A stretch of DNA of 64,000 nucleotides from Algibacter sp. L3A6 (lineage in GTDB: Bacteria > Bacteroidota > Bacteroidia > Flavobacteriales > Flavobacteriaceae): positions 806,001-870,000 of the forward strand of contig NZ_CP047030.1 in NCBI RefSeq assembly GCF_009796825.1, in the 5' to 3' direction. Below, piece after piece: positions 35,009 through 44,344 of this stretch. A program made the position numbers and the translations under genes. The notes under the pieces are model-generated. The model did not search any database. It had not been told where the DNA came from and saw only the letters and a program-made list of their open reading frames with translations. Numbering within the stretch: position 1 is the first letter of the stretch; every line of letters starts with the position of its first letter.

Positions 35009-35021
35009 AAATAAAAATAAA

Positions 35022-35786
35022 ATGAATCGTATTCAAACTAAACTCAAAGAAAATAAAAAACTACTGTCTATATACTTCACGGCAGGATATCCAAGCATTG
35101 ACGATACTGTTGGTATTATTGAAGGTTTGGAAAAAAACGGGGTAGACATGATAGAAATAGGACTCCCTTTTAGTGATCCTTTGGCCGATGGACCAACGAT
35201 ACAAGCTAGTTCTACGCAAGCATTGAAAAATGGTATGACTACCGAGGTGCTTTTCGATCAGTTAAAAGATATTAGAAAAACGGTATCTATTCCGTTAATA
35301 ATTATGGGCTATTTTAATCCAATGTTGCAATATGGTGTGGAGGCGTTTTGTAAAAAATGTCAGGACATTGGTATCGATGGCTTAATAATTCCAGATTTAC
35401 CTGTAGATGTTTATAACGATGAGTACAAAGCGACTTTTGAAAAATACGGCCTGATAAACGTGTTTTTAATTACGCCACAAACCTCTGTGGAGCGTATTAA
35501 TTTTATCGATTCTATCTCGAATGGCTTTATTTATATGGTAAGTAGCGCTAGTGTTACAGGAAGTAGTTCTGGGTTTGGAGACGAACAAATGAGCTATTTT
35601 GAGCGTATTGCAAAAATGAAACTAAAAAACCCACAGATTATTGGTTTTGGAATTTCGGATAATGAAACTTTTACACAGGCTACCGAACACGCTAAAGGCG
35701 CCATTATTGGTAGTGCTTTTATAAAGCACATTACGGAAAACGGTGTTAACAAAACGGATGTATTTGTAAAATCGATACTCGGTTAA
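35022..35786 (+). CDS. trpA: Tryptophan synthase alpha subunit
   Basis: This 254-residue TIM-barrel protein has the catalytic Glu in MIEIGLPFSDPLADGPTIQ, the Asp in GLIIPDLPVD, and the phosphate-binding GFGISDNE and GAIIGSAFIKHI segments. It cleaves indole-3-glycerol phosphate and passes indole to the beta subunit encoded just upstream. It ends the trp operon proper; a small membrane protein gene follows after 1 bp. Confidence 0.97.
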   Translation: MNRIQTKLKENKKLLSIYFTAGYPSIDDTVGIIEGLEKNGVDMIEIGLPFSDPLADGPTIQASSTQALKNGMTTEVLFDQLKDIRKTVSIPLIIMGYFNPMLQYGVEAFCKKCQDIGIDGLIIPDLPVDVYNDEYKATFEKYGLINVFLITPQTSVERINFIDSISNGFIYMVSSASVTGSSSGFGDEQMSYFERIAKMKLKNPQIIGFGISDNETFTQATEHAKGAIIGSAFIKHITENGVNKTDVFVKSILG

Positions 35787-35787
35787 A

Positions 35788-36012
35788 ATGAAAGTACTGA
35801 ACGATTGGAAACTTGTTTTACTAATTTGCTTAACTTTAGGTTTAGCGCCTTTTTTCCCTGAGCCTCATATTCTAGGTAAACTCAAATGGATACTAGGTGG
35901 AGCAACAGGCATGAAACTTAAAGATTGGTTTGATGTTGTTTTACACGGGTTTCCTTTTGTGCTATTAATACGAATTGTGCTCATAAAAATATTTCAAATA
36001 AGTAAAAAATAA
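35788..36012 (+). CDS. Small two-helix membrane protein of unknown function
   Basis: The 74-residue product has two hydrophobic segments (about residues 8-24 and 50-68) joined by a Gly/Lys-containing loop (KLKWILGGATGMKLKDW). I recognise no named family. It starts immediately after the trpA stop codon, so it is probably transcribed with the trp operon, but nothing in it suggests a role in Trp metabolism. Confidence 0.7.
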   Translation: MKVLNDWKLVLLICLTLGLAPFFPEPHILGKLKWILGGATGMKLKDWFDVVLHGFPFVLLIRIVLIKIFQISKK

Positions 36013-36069
36013 AGAACAAATATCGTTAGTAAATTAATAAAATTTATTCTTGCCTAAAAATAAGATAAC

Positions 36070-37350
36070 ATGAGTAAAACAGAAAAAATTGTAATTATTG
36101 GTGCCGGTTTCGCAGGACTGAGACTTGCACAAGATTTAATAAATCACCCAAATTACGAGGTGTATTTAATTGACAAGCAAAATTACCATCAATTTCAACC
36201 ACTTATGTATCAAGTAGCCACGGCTAGGCTTGAACCTGCGAGTATTTCCTTTCCGTTACGAAAGGTTTTTCAAAAAGCAAAAAACGTAAGAATTAGAATT
36301 ACAGAAGTCGCGGAAATTAATTTCGAAGACCAGTTTGTTAATACACCTATTGGCGATTTTGATTACGACCATTTGGTGATTTCTATTGGTTGTACAACCA
36401 ATTATTTTGGGAACGAAAACCTAAAGAATTTCGCTTACCCAATGAAAACTATTCCGGAGGCTATACAACTTAGAAATAGAATTCTGCAAACTTTTGAAAA
36501 CGCTCTAAACACCACCGAACCCGAAAAACTGCAAACTTTATTAAATTTTGTTATTGTTGGTGGTGGCCCAACTGGTGTAGAATTAGCGGGTGCTTTAGCA
36601 GAAATGAAACAACACATTTTACCTAAAGATTACCCTGATAAAGATTTCTCTAAACTAAAAATATATTTATTAGAAGGCAGCCCGAACACACTGAGTCCAA
36701 TGAGTGAAGGCTCTCAAAAAATGTCTCAAAAGTATTTAGAAGAACTTGGCGTTTCTGTTGTTACAAACACCTTTGTTAAAGATTATGATGGCACCACTGT
36801 TACCCTAAATACAGGGAAAACAATAAACTCCAAAAATGTAATTTGGGCAGCAGGTGTAACCGGAAATATTATTAAAGGTTTCCCAGAAACGTGTATAACT
36901 CGTGGCAACCGACTTATTGTTGATCGCCAAAATCAAGTAATTGATTTAAAAGGTGTTTACGCCTTAGGAGATATTGCATACATGGAAACTCCTAATTTCC
37001 CCAAAGGCCATGCACAAGTGGCGAGTGTAGCTTTGCAACAAGCTTCGCTTTTAGCTGAAAATTTAAGTAGAAAAGTAAAAAACAAACCATTAAAAGATTA
37101 CGACTACACCGATAAAGGCTCTATGGCAACTATTGGAAAACGTAAAGCCGTGGTAGATTTACCCAAGTTTAGTTTCCAAGGACGTTTAGCTTGGTTTACA
37201 TGGATGTTTATTCACTTAATGCTTATTTTGAGTATTAAAAATAAACTTCTCATTTTCATGAATTGGATGATTAGTTATTTCAACAACGACAGTACGTTAC
37301 GAATTATAATGAAGCCTGTTGCCACCAAAGTTAAAACCACAAAAGAATAA
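36070..37350 (+). CDS. ndh: Type II NADH dehydrogenase (FAD-dependent)
   Basis: The 426-residue flavoprotein has two Rossmann motifs, GAGFAG at residues 11-16 for FAD and GGGPTG at 164-169 for NADH, and the YALGDIAYM FAD segment. An amphipathic or membrane-associated C-terminal region (RLAWFTWMFIHLMLILSI) is typical of NDH-2. It passes electrons from NADH to menaquinone without pumping protons. Its stop codon overlaps the start of trmL (TAATG). Confidence 0.92.
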   Translation: MSKTEKIVIIGAGFAGLRLAQDLINHPNYEVYLIDKQNYHQFQPLMYQVATARLEPASISFPLRKVFQKAKNVRIRITEVAEINFEDQFVNTPIGDFDYDHLVISIGCTTNYFGNENLKNFAYPMKTIPEAIQLRNRILQTFENALNTTEPEKLQTLLNFVIVGGGPTGVELAGALAEMKQHILPKDYPDKDFSKLKIYLLEGSPNTLSPMSEGSQKMSQKYLEELGVSVVTNTFVKDYDGTTVTLNTGKTINSKNVIWAAGVTGNIIKGFPETCITRGNRLIVDRQNQVIDLKGVYALGDIAYMETPNFPKGHAQVASVALQQASLLAENLSRKVKNKPLKDYDYTDKGSMATIGKRKAVVDLPKFSFQGRLAWFTWMFIHLMLILSIKNKLLIFMNWMISYFNNDSTLRIIMKPVATKVKTTKE

Positions 37351-37808
37351 TGCCTTTAAACATCGTTTTAGTTGAACCAGAAATACCGAACAACACAGGA
37401 AACATAGGCCGCTTAGCTTTAGGTTCTGGCTCACACCTACATTTAGTAAAACCTTTTGGTTTTGAAATATCGGATGCGCGATTAAAACGTGCCGGACTAG
37501 ATTACTGGAAACACCTTTCTATTACGTATTACGATAATATTGATGAATTCTTCAAAATTAATCATGATAAAAAAATGGCTTTCATGTCTAGCCATGGTAA
37601 AAAAAAACATTGGGATATCCCTTTTGAAGACGATTTATTTTTAGTTTTCGGAAAAGAATCGGTTGGTCTTCCTAAATGGATTAATGAAACCTACGCAAAT
37701 CAACTTTATAAAATTCCGCTGTACAGCGAACACATCCGCAGCTTGAATTTAGCAAATGCCGTGAGCATAACTGTTTACGAAGGTTTAAGTCAGTTAAGGT
37801 TAAAATAA
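37350..37808 (+). CDS. trmL: tRNA (cytidine/uridine-34 2'-O)-methyltransferase
   Basis: This 152-residue SPOUT (SpoU) methyltransferase has the three knot motifs EPEIPNNTGNIGRLA, FGKESVGLP and IPLYSEHIRSLNLANAVSI. TrmL methylates the ribose of the wobble base 34 in certain leucine tRNAs. Its start overlaps the ndh stop codon, so the two are translationally coupled without an obvious functional link. Confidence 0.93.
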   Translation: MPLNIVLVEPEIPNNTGNIGRLALGSGSHLHLVKPFGFEISDARLKRAGLDYWKHLSITYYDNIDEFFKINHDKKMAFMSSHGKKKHWDIPFEDDLFLVFGKESVGLPKWINETYANQLYKIPLYSEHIRSLNLANAVSITVYEGLSQLRLK

Positions 37809-37907
37809 ATCACGTTTCAAAAAATAAAACAAATATTTTTTCTCCCCATTAAACCATTTTGAAAAAAATAAGTCTAAATATGAAGTTTAACTATAAAACT
37901 AATATAA

Positions 37908-38225
37908 ATGACATCAAAAAATTTAAAATTCGGTTTAGTTGTTATGGCATTATGTGCTGTTACTATTACTAACGCACAAGACAAAAAGAAACCAGATCCT
38001 GAGAAAATGTTTGCTTCTTATGATACTGATGAAGATAAACTTATAAGTTTAGATGAGTTTAAAGCAAAAAAACGCAAGAAAGAAATGGAAGCTGAAGTTT
38101 TAGAAAAACGTTTTGCTAAAATGGATGCTGATAGCAATGGTTCTGTAACTTTAGAGGAATTTAAGGCAGGAATGGCAAAAGGAAAAGGTCAAGAAAATAA
38201 TAAGAAAAAGAAACAAGCTGAATAA
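37908..38225 (+). CDS. Secreted EF-hand protein
   Basis: The 105-residue precursor has a signal peptide of 23 residues followed by Gln (TITNAQ), and two EF-hand loops: DTDEDKLISLDE (39-50) and DADSNGSVTLEE (73-84). Both have acidic residues at calcium positions 1, 3, 5 and 12. The rest is very Lys-rich, including a basic C-terminal tail. It likely binds calcium outside the cytoplasm; its partner is unknown. It has its own terminator. Confidence 0.88.
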   Translation: MTSKNLKFGLVVMALCAVTITNAQDKKKPDPEKMFASYDTDEDKLISLDEFKAKKRKKEMEAEVLEKRFAKMDADSNGSVTLEEFKAGMAKGKGQENNKKKKQAE

Positions 38226-38247
38226 TATTAGCTTACATTTTACAATG

Positions 38248-38279
38248 AAAAGACAGCCAAATGGGCTGTCTTTTTTTTT
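38248..38279 (+). terminator. Terminator of the EF-hand gene
   Basis: AAAAGACAGCC and GGCTGTCTTTT pair with a 5-nt loop, followed by a long T run. Confidence 0.9.
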
Positions 38280-38357
38280 ATGAATTAATTATAGTAAGCT
38301 ACATTTTTATTACTAATAAATAATCGTATTTTTACAGCTAATAAAACCAAATCATTA

Positions 38358-39122
38358 ATGGGTAAAATCATCGCAATTGCTAACCAAAAAGGAGGCGTTG
38401 GAAAAACAACCACGTCGGTAAATCTTGCCGCATCCTTAGGTGTATTAGAAAAAAAAGTGTTACTTATAGATGCTGACCCTCAAGCAAATGCAAGTTCTGG
38501 AATAGGTATAGATGTTGAAACTGTAGAAATTGGAACCTACCAACTTTTAGAGCATTCTAACACCGCAAGAGAAGCCATCATGAAAACTGATTCGCCAAAC
38601 CTCGACATTATACCTGCTCATATCGACTTGGTCGCTATAGAAATTGAACTTGTTGATAAAGAAGCACGTGAATACATGCTTAAAAAATCACTAAACGAAA
38701 TTAAAGACGACTACGATTATATATTAATTGATTGCGCGCCATCGCTAGGGTTACTAACCTTAAATGCTTTAACAGCTGCCGATTCCGTAATCATCCCAAT
38801 TCAATGTGAATACTTTGCATTAGAAGGTTTAGGAAAATTATTAAACACTATAAAAAGTGTTCAAAAAATACACAATCCAGAATTAGACATTGAAGGCTTA
38901 TTGCTAACCATGTACGATTCGCGTTTACGCCTATCCAACCAAGTGGTGGAAGAGGTACAAAAACACTTTAACGATATGGTTTTTAAAACCATTATACAGC
39001 GTAATGTTCGCTTAAGCGAAGCACCAAGTTACGGCGAAAGCATTATTAATTATGATGCTAGCAGTAAAGGCGCAACCAATTACCTGAGTTTAGCAAGAGA
39101 AGTTATCACTAAAAACGCTTAA
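38358..39122 (+). CDS. parA: Chromosome-partitioning ATPase ParA/Soj
   Basis: The 254-residue protein has the deviant Walker A motif KGGVGKTTTSVNLA, the LLIDADPQANAS switch region and LIDCAPSLGLLTLNAL. It is a short Soj-type ParA without an N-terminal helix-turn-helix, as usual for chromosomal copies. With ParB it separates replicated origins. Chromosomal parAB genes often lie near oriC, but I found no clear parS palindrome within the window. Confidence 0.97.
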   Translation: MGKIIAIANQKGGVGKTTTSVNLAASLGVLEKKVLLIDADPQANASSGIGIDVETVEIGTYQLLEHSNTAREAIMKTDSPNLDIIPAHIDLVAIEIELVDKEAREYMLKKSLNEIKDDYDYILIDCAPSLGLLTLNALTAADSVIIPIQCEYFALEGLGKLLNTIKSVQKIHNPELDIEGLLLTMYDSRLRLSNQVVEEVQKHFNDMVFKTIIQRNVRLSEAPSYGESIINYDASSKGATNYLSLAREVITKNA

Positions 39123-39124
39123 TT

Positions 39125-40039
39125 ATGGCGAAGGCAACAAAAAAACAAGCTTTAGGTAGAGGCTTATCTGCACTTTTAAACGACCCAAGTAACGATATCC
39201 AATCTGCCGAAGATAAAAATGCAGATAAAGTTATTGGGAACATTGTTGATTTAGATATCGACTTTATTGAAGTTAATCCATTTCAACCGCGAACTAATTT
39301 TAGTGAAGAAAGTTTACGAGAATTAGCATCTTCTATAAAAGAGTTGGGTATTATCCAACCTATAACCGTTAGAAAATTAGGTCTAAATAAATATCAACTC
39401 GTTTCAGGAGAGCGTCGTTATAGAGCGTCTAAATTATTAGGTTTAGAAACTATTACGGCTTACGTTAGAATTGCAAACGACCAAGAATCGCTAGAAATGG
39501 CCTTGGTTGAAAATATTCAACGTCAAGATTTAGATCCTATTGAAATAGCTCTTTCATACCAACGTTTAATAGACGAAATAAATTTAACGCAAGAGCAAAT
39601 GAGCGAGCGCGTTGGAAAAAAACGTTCTACTATTGCTAATTATTTGCGTTTATTAAAGTTAGACCCAATTATCCAAACAGGTATGCGCGATGGCTTTATA
39701 TCTATGGGACATGGACGTGCTTTAATTACTATCGAAGACCAATCGATTCAATTAGATATTTACGAAAAAATCTTATCAAACAAATTATCGGTTAGAGACA
39801 CCGAAGTATTAGTTCGTAATTATAACAACGACGAAACTATTGCTACTCCGGCAAAAAAGGAAGCAAATACAGCTATGCCAAATTTTGTTAAAACTGGCAT
39901 AAGCTCGTTTTCGGAATACTTTGGACATAAAATTGACGTTAAAGTCTCTAAAAACGGAAAAGGAAAAATTACAATTCCATTTCATTCCGAAGAAGATTTT
40001 AACCGTATTAAAAAATTAGTCGAAGGTGATTCAAAATAA
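39125..40039 (+). CDS. parB: Chromosome-partitioning protein ParB/Spo0J
   Basis: The 304-residue protein has an N-terminal LGRGLSALL motif that contacts ParA, the CTPase/ParB domain with NPFQPR and VSGERRYRASKLLG, the LVENIQRQDLDPIE box, a helix-turn-helix (LTQEQMSERVGKKRSTIANYLRL), and a C-terminal dimer domain. It binds parS and spreads as a CTP-dependent clamp. It lies 2 bp after parA, and its 3' end overlaps the next gene. Confidence 0.97.
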   Translation: MAKATKKQALGRGLSALLNDPSNDIQSAEDKNADKVIGNIVDLDIDFIEVNPFQPRTNFSEESLRELASSIKELGIIQPITVRKLGLNKYQLVSGERRYRASKLLGLETITAYVRIANDQESLEMALVENIQRQDLDPIEIALSYQRLIDEINLTQEQMSERVGKKRSTIANYLRLLKLDPIIQTGMRDGFISMGHGRALITIEDQSIQLDIYEKILSNKLSVRDTEVLVRNYNNDETIATPAKKEANTAMPNFVKTGISSFSEYFGHKIDVKVSKNGKGKITIPFHSEEDFNRIKKLVEGDSK

Positions 40040-40667
40040 ATTTATAATAACAAGTCTTTGCGCTTTTCTATGTTGCTTTTCTTTATTTTCTCAAGATAAA
40101 GCTCCACAGGAAGAATCTCTTCCTAAGGAAAAAACAAAAGAACTGCCCAAAGAATTTATAATAGATTCTACACTACAAATAACTGAAGCTTACGATCCGT
40201 TAAGACCTGCAAAAGCTGCTTTTTACTCAGCTATTTTGCCAGGTTTAGGGCAAGCTTACAACAAAAAATATTGGAAAATCCCTATTGTATACGCTGCATT
40301 AGGAACAGGCGTCTATTTTTACATAAACAATAGTAATGAATACACAAGGTATCGTGATGCCTATAAAAGTCGTTTAGCCGGATTTGAAACCGATGAGTTT
40401 TATTTCGATTCCTCTGGAACAAAACTAGACGAACCACGAGTGAGTACAGATAGATTAGAAACAGCGCAAGAATTTTATCGAAAAAACAAAGAAATTTCGC
40501 TTCTTGTAACTATTGGTCTGTACGCTTTAAATATAATAGAAGCCAATGTGGATGCCCATTTACTGCAGTATAATGTAGATGAGAATTTATCTTTGGCACC
40601 ACATTACCAATTTAATGAGGTTGACGCAACTAGCAACCTTGGACTAACTTTAAATTTCAAATTTTAA
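40026..40667 (+). CDS. DUF5683 exported/membrane protein
   Basis: This 213-residue protein starts with GTG, overlapping parB by 14 bp; this start gives a good signal peptide (IITSLCAFLCCFSLFSQ). The DUF5683 core AAFYSAILPGLGQAYNKKYWKIPIVYAALG is clear, followed by a membrane segment and a second one near residue 155. It is a conserved neighbour of parAB-dapB-lepB in Flavobacteriaceae. Function is unknown; an envelope role is likely. Confidence 0.88.
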   Translation: MIQNKFIITSLCAFLCCFSLFSQDKAPQEESLPKEKTKELPKEFIIDSTLQITEAYDPLRPAKAAFYSAILPGLGQAYNKKYWKIPIVYAALGTGVYFYINNSNEYTRYRDAYKSRLAGFETDEFYFDSSGTKLDEPRVSTDRLETAQEFYRKNKEISLLVTIGLYALNIIEANVDAHLLQYNVDENLSLAPHYQFNEVDATSNLGLTLNFKF

Positions 40668-40668
40668 T

Positions 40669-41373
40669 ATGAACATTGCTTTACTCGGATACGGGAGAAT
40701 GGGTCAAACCATAGAACAAATAGCCATTAAACGCGGCCACAATATTGTTTTAAAGGTTGATAAAGATGATACAGATTACGATATTACTAAAGCCGATGTT
40801 GCCATAGATTTCAGTATTCCAGACGTAGCTTTCAACAACATTTCAAACTGTTTAAACAACAACGTACCTGTTATTTCAGGAACAACAGGTTGGTTAGATA
40901 ATTATGATAATGCTGTAGCATTATGCGAAGAGAAAAAAGGCGCTTTTATTTATGCTTCAAACTTTAGCTTAGGCGTTAATATCTTCTTCGAACTGAATAA
41001 AACATTAGCCAAAATGATGAGTACCTTAGAGCAATACAATGTCTCTATGGAAGAAATTCATCACACAAAAAAGTTAGATGCACCAAGTGGAACTGCCATT
41101 ACTTTAGCAGAAGGTATTATAAACAACAATCCGCATTATGATGGGTGGATGCTTGATGATAAAGCTGATAAAAAATTACCTATAGTTGCTAAACGTATAG
41201 AAGATGTTCCTGGTACTCACACAGTAACTTACCAAAGTGAAGTAGACACCATTACTATAGATCACGTGGCACACAACAGGCAAGGTTTTGCTTTAGGAGC
41301 CGTAATTGCATCGGAATGGATTGTTGGAAAAACAGGGGTTTTCACAATGAACGATGTGTTAAACATTGGTTAA
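40669..41373 (+). CDS. dapB: 4-hydroxy-tetrahydrodipicolinate reductase
   Basis: The 234-residue protein has the NAD(P)H-binding GYGRMGQ motif, SGTTGW, ASNFSLGVNIF and the catalytic EEIHHTKKLDAPSGTAITLAE region with paired His and a Lys. It catalyses the second step of the diaminopimelate/lysine branch, needed for peptidoglycan. It starts 1 bp after the DUF5683 stop. It is slightly shorter than proteobacterial DapB, as usual for Bacteroidota. Confidence 0.97.
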   Translation: MNIALLGYGRMGQTIEQIAIKRGHNIVLKVDKDDTDYDITKADVAIDFSIPDVAFNNISNCLNNNVPVISGTTGWLDNYDNAVALCEEKKGAFIYASNFSLGVNIFFELNKTLAKMMSTLEQYNVSMEEIHHTKKLDAPSGTAITLAEGIINNNPHYDGWMLDDKADKKLPIVAKRIEDVPGTHTVTYQSEVDTITIDHVAHNRQGFALGAVIASEWIVGKTGVFTMNDVLNIG

Positions 41374-41441
41374 AAAAATAAATTAATGTAACGCTACATC
41401 TCATTTAGCTACTTACATCAATAAATAAAATATTTAGGATT

Positions 41442-43022
41442 ATGACGTTAATGCAATGGTTTATATTCATTTTAATAATTCAGGTTATTCATGGATTAGG
41501 CACCTGGAAATTATATATTAAAGCCGGTCGACAAGCCTGGGAAGCTTTTATTCCTGTTTACAACGGCGTAGTTTTAATGAAAATAATTAACCGTCCGGTT
41601 TGGTGGGTTATTCTTCTTTTTCTTCCCATAGTTAACATGATTATGTTTCCTGTAGTTTGGGTAGAAACTGCTAGAAGTTTTGGAAAAAATAAACCTTTAG
41701 ATACTGCTTTAGCCATTCTTACATTAGGGTTTTACAACTATTACCTTAACTACGTTGCCAATGTAACTTATATTGAAAATCGCGATTTACAACCAAAATC
41801 TTCTTCTGGAGATTGGGTAAGCTCTATTTTATTTGCCATTGTTGCTGCCACTATTGTACACACCTATTTTATTCAACCATTTACGATTCCGTCTTCTTCT
41901 TTAGAAAAATCTTTATTAGTAGGCGATTTTCTGTTTGTAAGTAAATTTCATTATGGTGCTAGAATACCAATGACAACTGTTGGAGCACCAATGGTACATG
42001 ATACTATTCCTGGTTTAAAAAAGAAATCATATTTATTCAACGATAATTTCGAAGAACGTAAAACATCATTAGTCAATAAACTACAACTTCCGTACTTACG
42101 TTTTCCTGGTTTCGAAAACATAGAACGTAATGATATTGTTGTATTCAATCAGCCAGCAGATACATTGCTGGACATGAACGATTTTCAACCAGACAGAAAC
42201 TATTACAAACCTATAGACAAAAAGACCAACCTTGTAAAACGTTGTGTTGGTATTGCAGGAGATAGCTTAGAAGTTCGCGATGGTTTTGTTTATATTAACG
42301 GAAAGAAAAACGAATTGCCAGATCGTGCACATTTACAATTTAGTTATTTGGTGCAACCAAAAACCAATCAATTTAATCCTGCATATTTAAAAGAACGTTA
42401 TGATATTACTGATGGTTTTGGTATTATTAATAACAACAATACCTACTATTTTTCAGCGATTTCCGATGAAGCTTTATCACAGTTTAAAAACCATCCAAAC
42501 GTTGCAAGCATAACGCCTAACAAGAAAGAAAAAGGCGTTCGTGATGCTAACATTTTTCCTCATGATCCAAATTATGATTGGAATGTAGATTTCTTCGGAC
42601 CATTATACATTCCTGAAGAAGGAAAAACAATAGATATCAACTTAGATGTTTTACCACTTTACAAACGCGTAATTAGCGAGTATGAAGGCAATGATGTAAC
42701 CGTAAGAGGTAACCAAATTTTAATAAACGGAGAAGTTGCAACAACATACACTTTTAAACAAAATTATTATTGGATGATGGGTGATAACCGCCATAACTCT
42801 ATCGATGCGAGAGCATGGGGTTTTGTACCGTTTGATCACGTTGTTGGTAAACCTGTATTTATATGGATGAGTTGGGATGGATCTAGCCCACGATGGGAGC
42901 GTTTCTTTACAACCGTAAGCGGTTCTGGAAAAGCAACATCTTTTTTAATTCCATTTTTAATTCTGTTAGCAGGATATTTTGGATTCAAAAAATGGAAAGA
43001 AAGAAAAGCGGCCAATAGCTAA
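41442..43022 (+). CDS. lepB: Signal peptidase I with N-terminal DUF5684 membrane module
   Basis: The 526-residue protein has an N-terminal membrane module (DUF5684-like, about residues 1-110), a transmembrane anchor near 126-146, then S26 peptidase boxes: catalytic Ser153 in IPSSSLEKSLLVGDF, Lys266 in LVKRCVGIAGDSLEV, and the GDNRHNSIDARAWG box near 445. A C-terminal membrane helix (SFLIPFLILLAGYFGFKKW) ends the protein. A large insertion separates the Lys box from the C-terminal box. It cleaves signal peptides at the outer face of the inner membrane. Confidence 0.95.
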   Translation: MTLMQWFIFILIIQVIHGLGTWKLYIKAGRQAWEAFIPVYNGVVLMKIINRPVWWVILLFLPIVNMIMFPVVWVETARSFGKNKPLDTALAILTLGFYNYYLNYVANVTYIENRDLQPKSSSGDWVSSILFAIVAATIVHTYFIQPFTIPSSSLEKSLLVGDFLFVSKFHYGARIPMTTVGAPMVHDTIPGLKKKSYLFNDNFEERKTSLVNKLQLPYLRFPGFENIERNDIVVFNQPADTLLDMNDFQPDRNYYKPIDKKTNLVKRCVGIAGDSLEVRDGFVYINGKKNELPDRAHLQFSYLVQPKTNQFNPAYLKERYDITDGFGIINNNNTYYFSAISDEALSQFKNHPNVASITPNKKEKGVRDANIFPHDPNYDWNVDFFGPLYIPEEGKTIDINLDVLPLYKRVISEYEGNDVTVRGNQILINGEVATTYTFKQNYYWMMGDNRHNSIDARAWGFVPFDHVVGKPVFIWMSWDGSSPRWERFFTTVSGSGKATSFLIPFLILLAGYFGFKKWKERKAANS

Positions 43023-43039
43023 TTATTGACTTAAATTTT

Positions 43040-44344
43040 ATGGATAACACACTACTAGAAAGTCTACTTAAAGCCTTAGAGTTTTCGCCAGAAAACATAG
43101 AATTACGATTTCAAATTGCAAAGCTATATTCTGATGCTTTAAATTATGAAGAAGCAGAAAAGCATCTATTATTTATTTTAGATAAACAGCCTACAGAAGC
43201 TCATAAATTTCTATTAGCAGAGTGTTACTTTAAACAGAAAAAATATAATTTAACAGAGGTTATCCTCGAAGAACTTATTGAAAAGAATGAAGCACCTGCT
43301 TATTTAGAGCTTCAATGTTTTTGCTATATAGACCAAGACCAAAAGGAAGATGCACTTGCCACCTACCAACGTATTCTAGAAATTGACAAATCGTTTAGAA
43401 ATGACGAATTTGAAAATTTATTTAGAATTCCGGTTGAAGATTTTGATGATGATTTTATAGATGAAGATGGTATATCTTTTCTTAGAAAACCAGACATTAA
43501 TTTCAAAAATGTTGGTGGTATGGAAAAAGTAAAAGAGGAAATTGATTTAAAAATCATTAAGCCGCTTTTACATAAAGATTTATACAAAGCTTACGGAAAA
43601 AAAATTGGCGGAGGTATTTTACTTTATGGACCTCCAGGATGCGGTAAAACCCATATTGCACGTGCTACAGCAGGTGAAATTAATGCCAACTTTATAAATA
43701 TTGGTATTAACGACATTTTAGATATGTGGATGGGAAGCTCTGAGAAGAACTTACACGAAATATTTGAAACTGCTAGAGCCAACACACCTTGCGTTATTTT
43801 TATAGATGAAATTGATGCCTTGGGTGCCAATAGAAATGATATCAATAAAACCGCAGGAAGAACCGTTATCAATCAGTTTTTATCAGAACTTGATGGTATT
43901 GATTCTGATAACGAAGGTATATTAGTTTTGGGCGCTACAAATGCACCTTGGTATATAGATCCAGCTTTTAGACGTCCTGGGCGTTTTGATCGTATTATTT
44001 TTGTAGCACCACCAGATGAAATTGCTAGAGAAGAAATATTCAAGATTGAATTAAAAGAGAAACCTACCGAAAATATTAAGTTTCAAGATTTAGCTAAAAA
44101 AAGTAAAGAATTTTCGGGAGCAGATATTAAAGCAAGTGTAGATATTGCCATTGAGCAAAAACTACTCGAATCTTTTAAAGATGGCATACCAAAACCATTA
44201 ACCACTAAAGATATTCTAAAAGCCTTTGGTAAAATGAAAGCTTCTACTAGAGAATGGTTTAATTCGGCAAAAAACTACGCTTTATACTCAAACGATTCTG
44301 GTTTATATGATGATATTTTAGTCTATCTAAAAATTAAAAAATAA
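43040..44344 (+). CDS. TPR-fused AAA+ ATPase (FtsH/VCP-like AAA module)
   Basis: The 434-residue cytoplasmic protein has TPR-like helices at about residues 1-130, then a single AAA module: FKNVGGMEKVKEEIDLKII, Walker A GPPGCGKT (197-204), Walker B VIFIDE (252-257), and a second region of homology with two arginines in FRRPGRFDRI. No protease or second AAA domain follows. It resembles AAA unfoldases that use TPRs to recruit clients. It starts 17 bp after lepB, and its stop overlaps the start of the TPR membrane protein gene (TAATG), suggesting a stable complex of the two. The role is not known to me. Confidence 0.88.
   Translation: MDNTLLESLLKALEFSPENIELRFQIAKLYSDALNYEEAEKHLLFILDKQPTEAHKFLLAECYFKQKKYNLTEVILEELIEKNEAPAYLELQCFCYIDQDQKEDALATYQRILEIDKSFRNDEFENLFRIPVEDFDDDFIDEDGISFLRKPDINFKNVGGMEKVKEEIDLKIIKPLLHKDLYKAYGKKIGGGILLYGPPGCGKTHIARATAGEINANFINIGINDILDMWMGSSEKNLHEIFETARANTPCVIFIDEIDALGANRNDINKTAGRTVINQFLSELDGIDSDNEGILVLGATNAPWYIDPAFRRPGRFDRIIFVAPPDEIAREEIFKIELKEKPTENIKFQDLAKKSKEFSGADIKASVDIAIEQKLLESFKDGIPKPLTTKDILKAFGKMKASTREWFNSAKNYALYSNDSGLYDDILVYLKIKK

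Noticed and set aside
37800..41290. parS-like sites near parAB (CACGTTTC near 37813, CACGTGGCAC near 41265)
   Set aside because: Neither is a palindrome matching the TGTTNCACGTGNAACA consensus; one lies inside dapB.
43363..43872. Two minus-strand ORFs of 74 and 82 codons
   Set aside because: Antisense to the AAA ATPase gene, whose Walker motifs lie in the plus frame.
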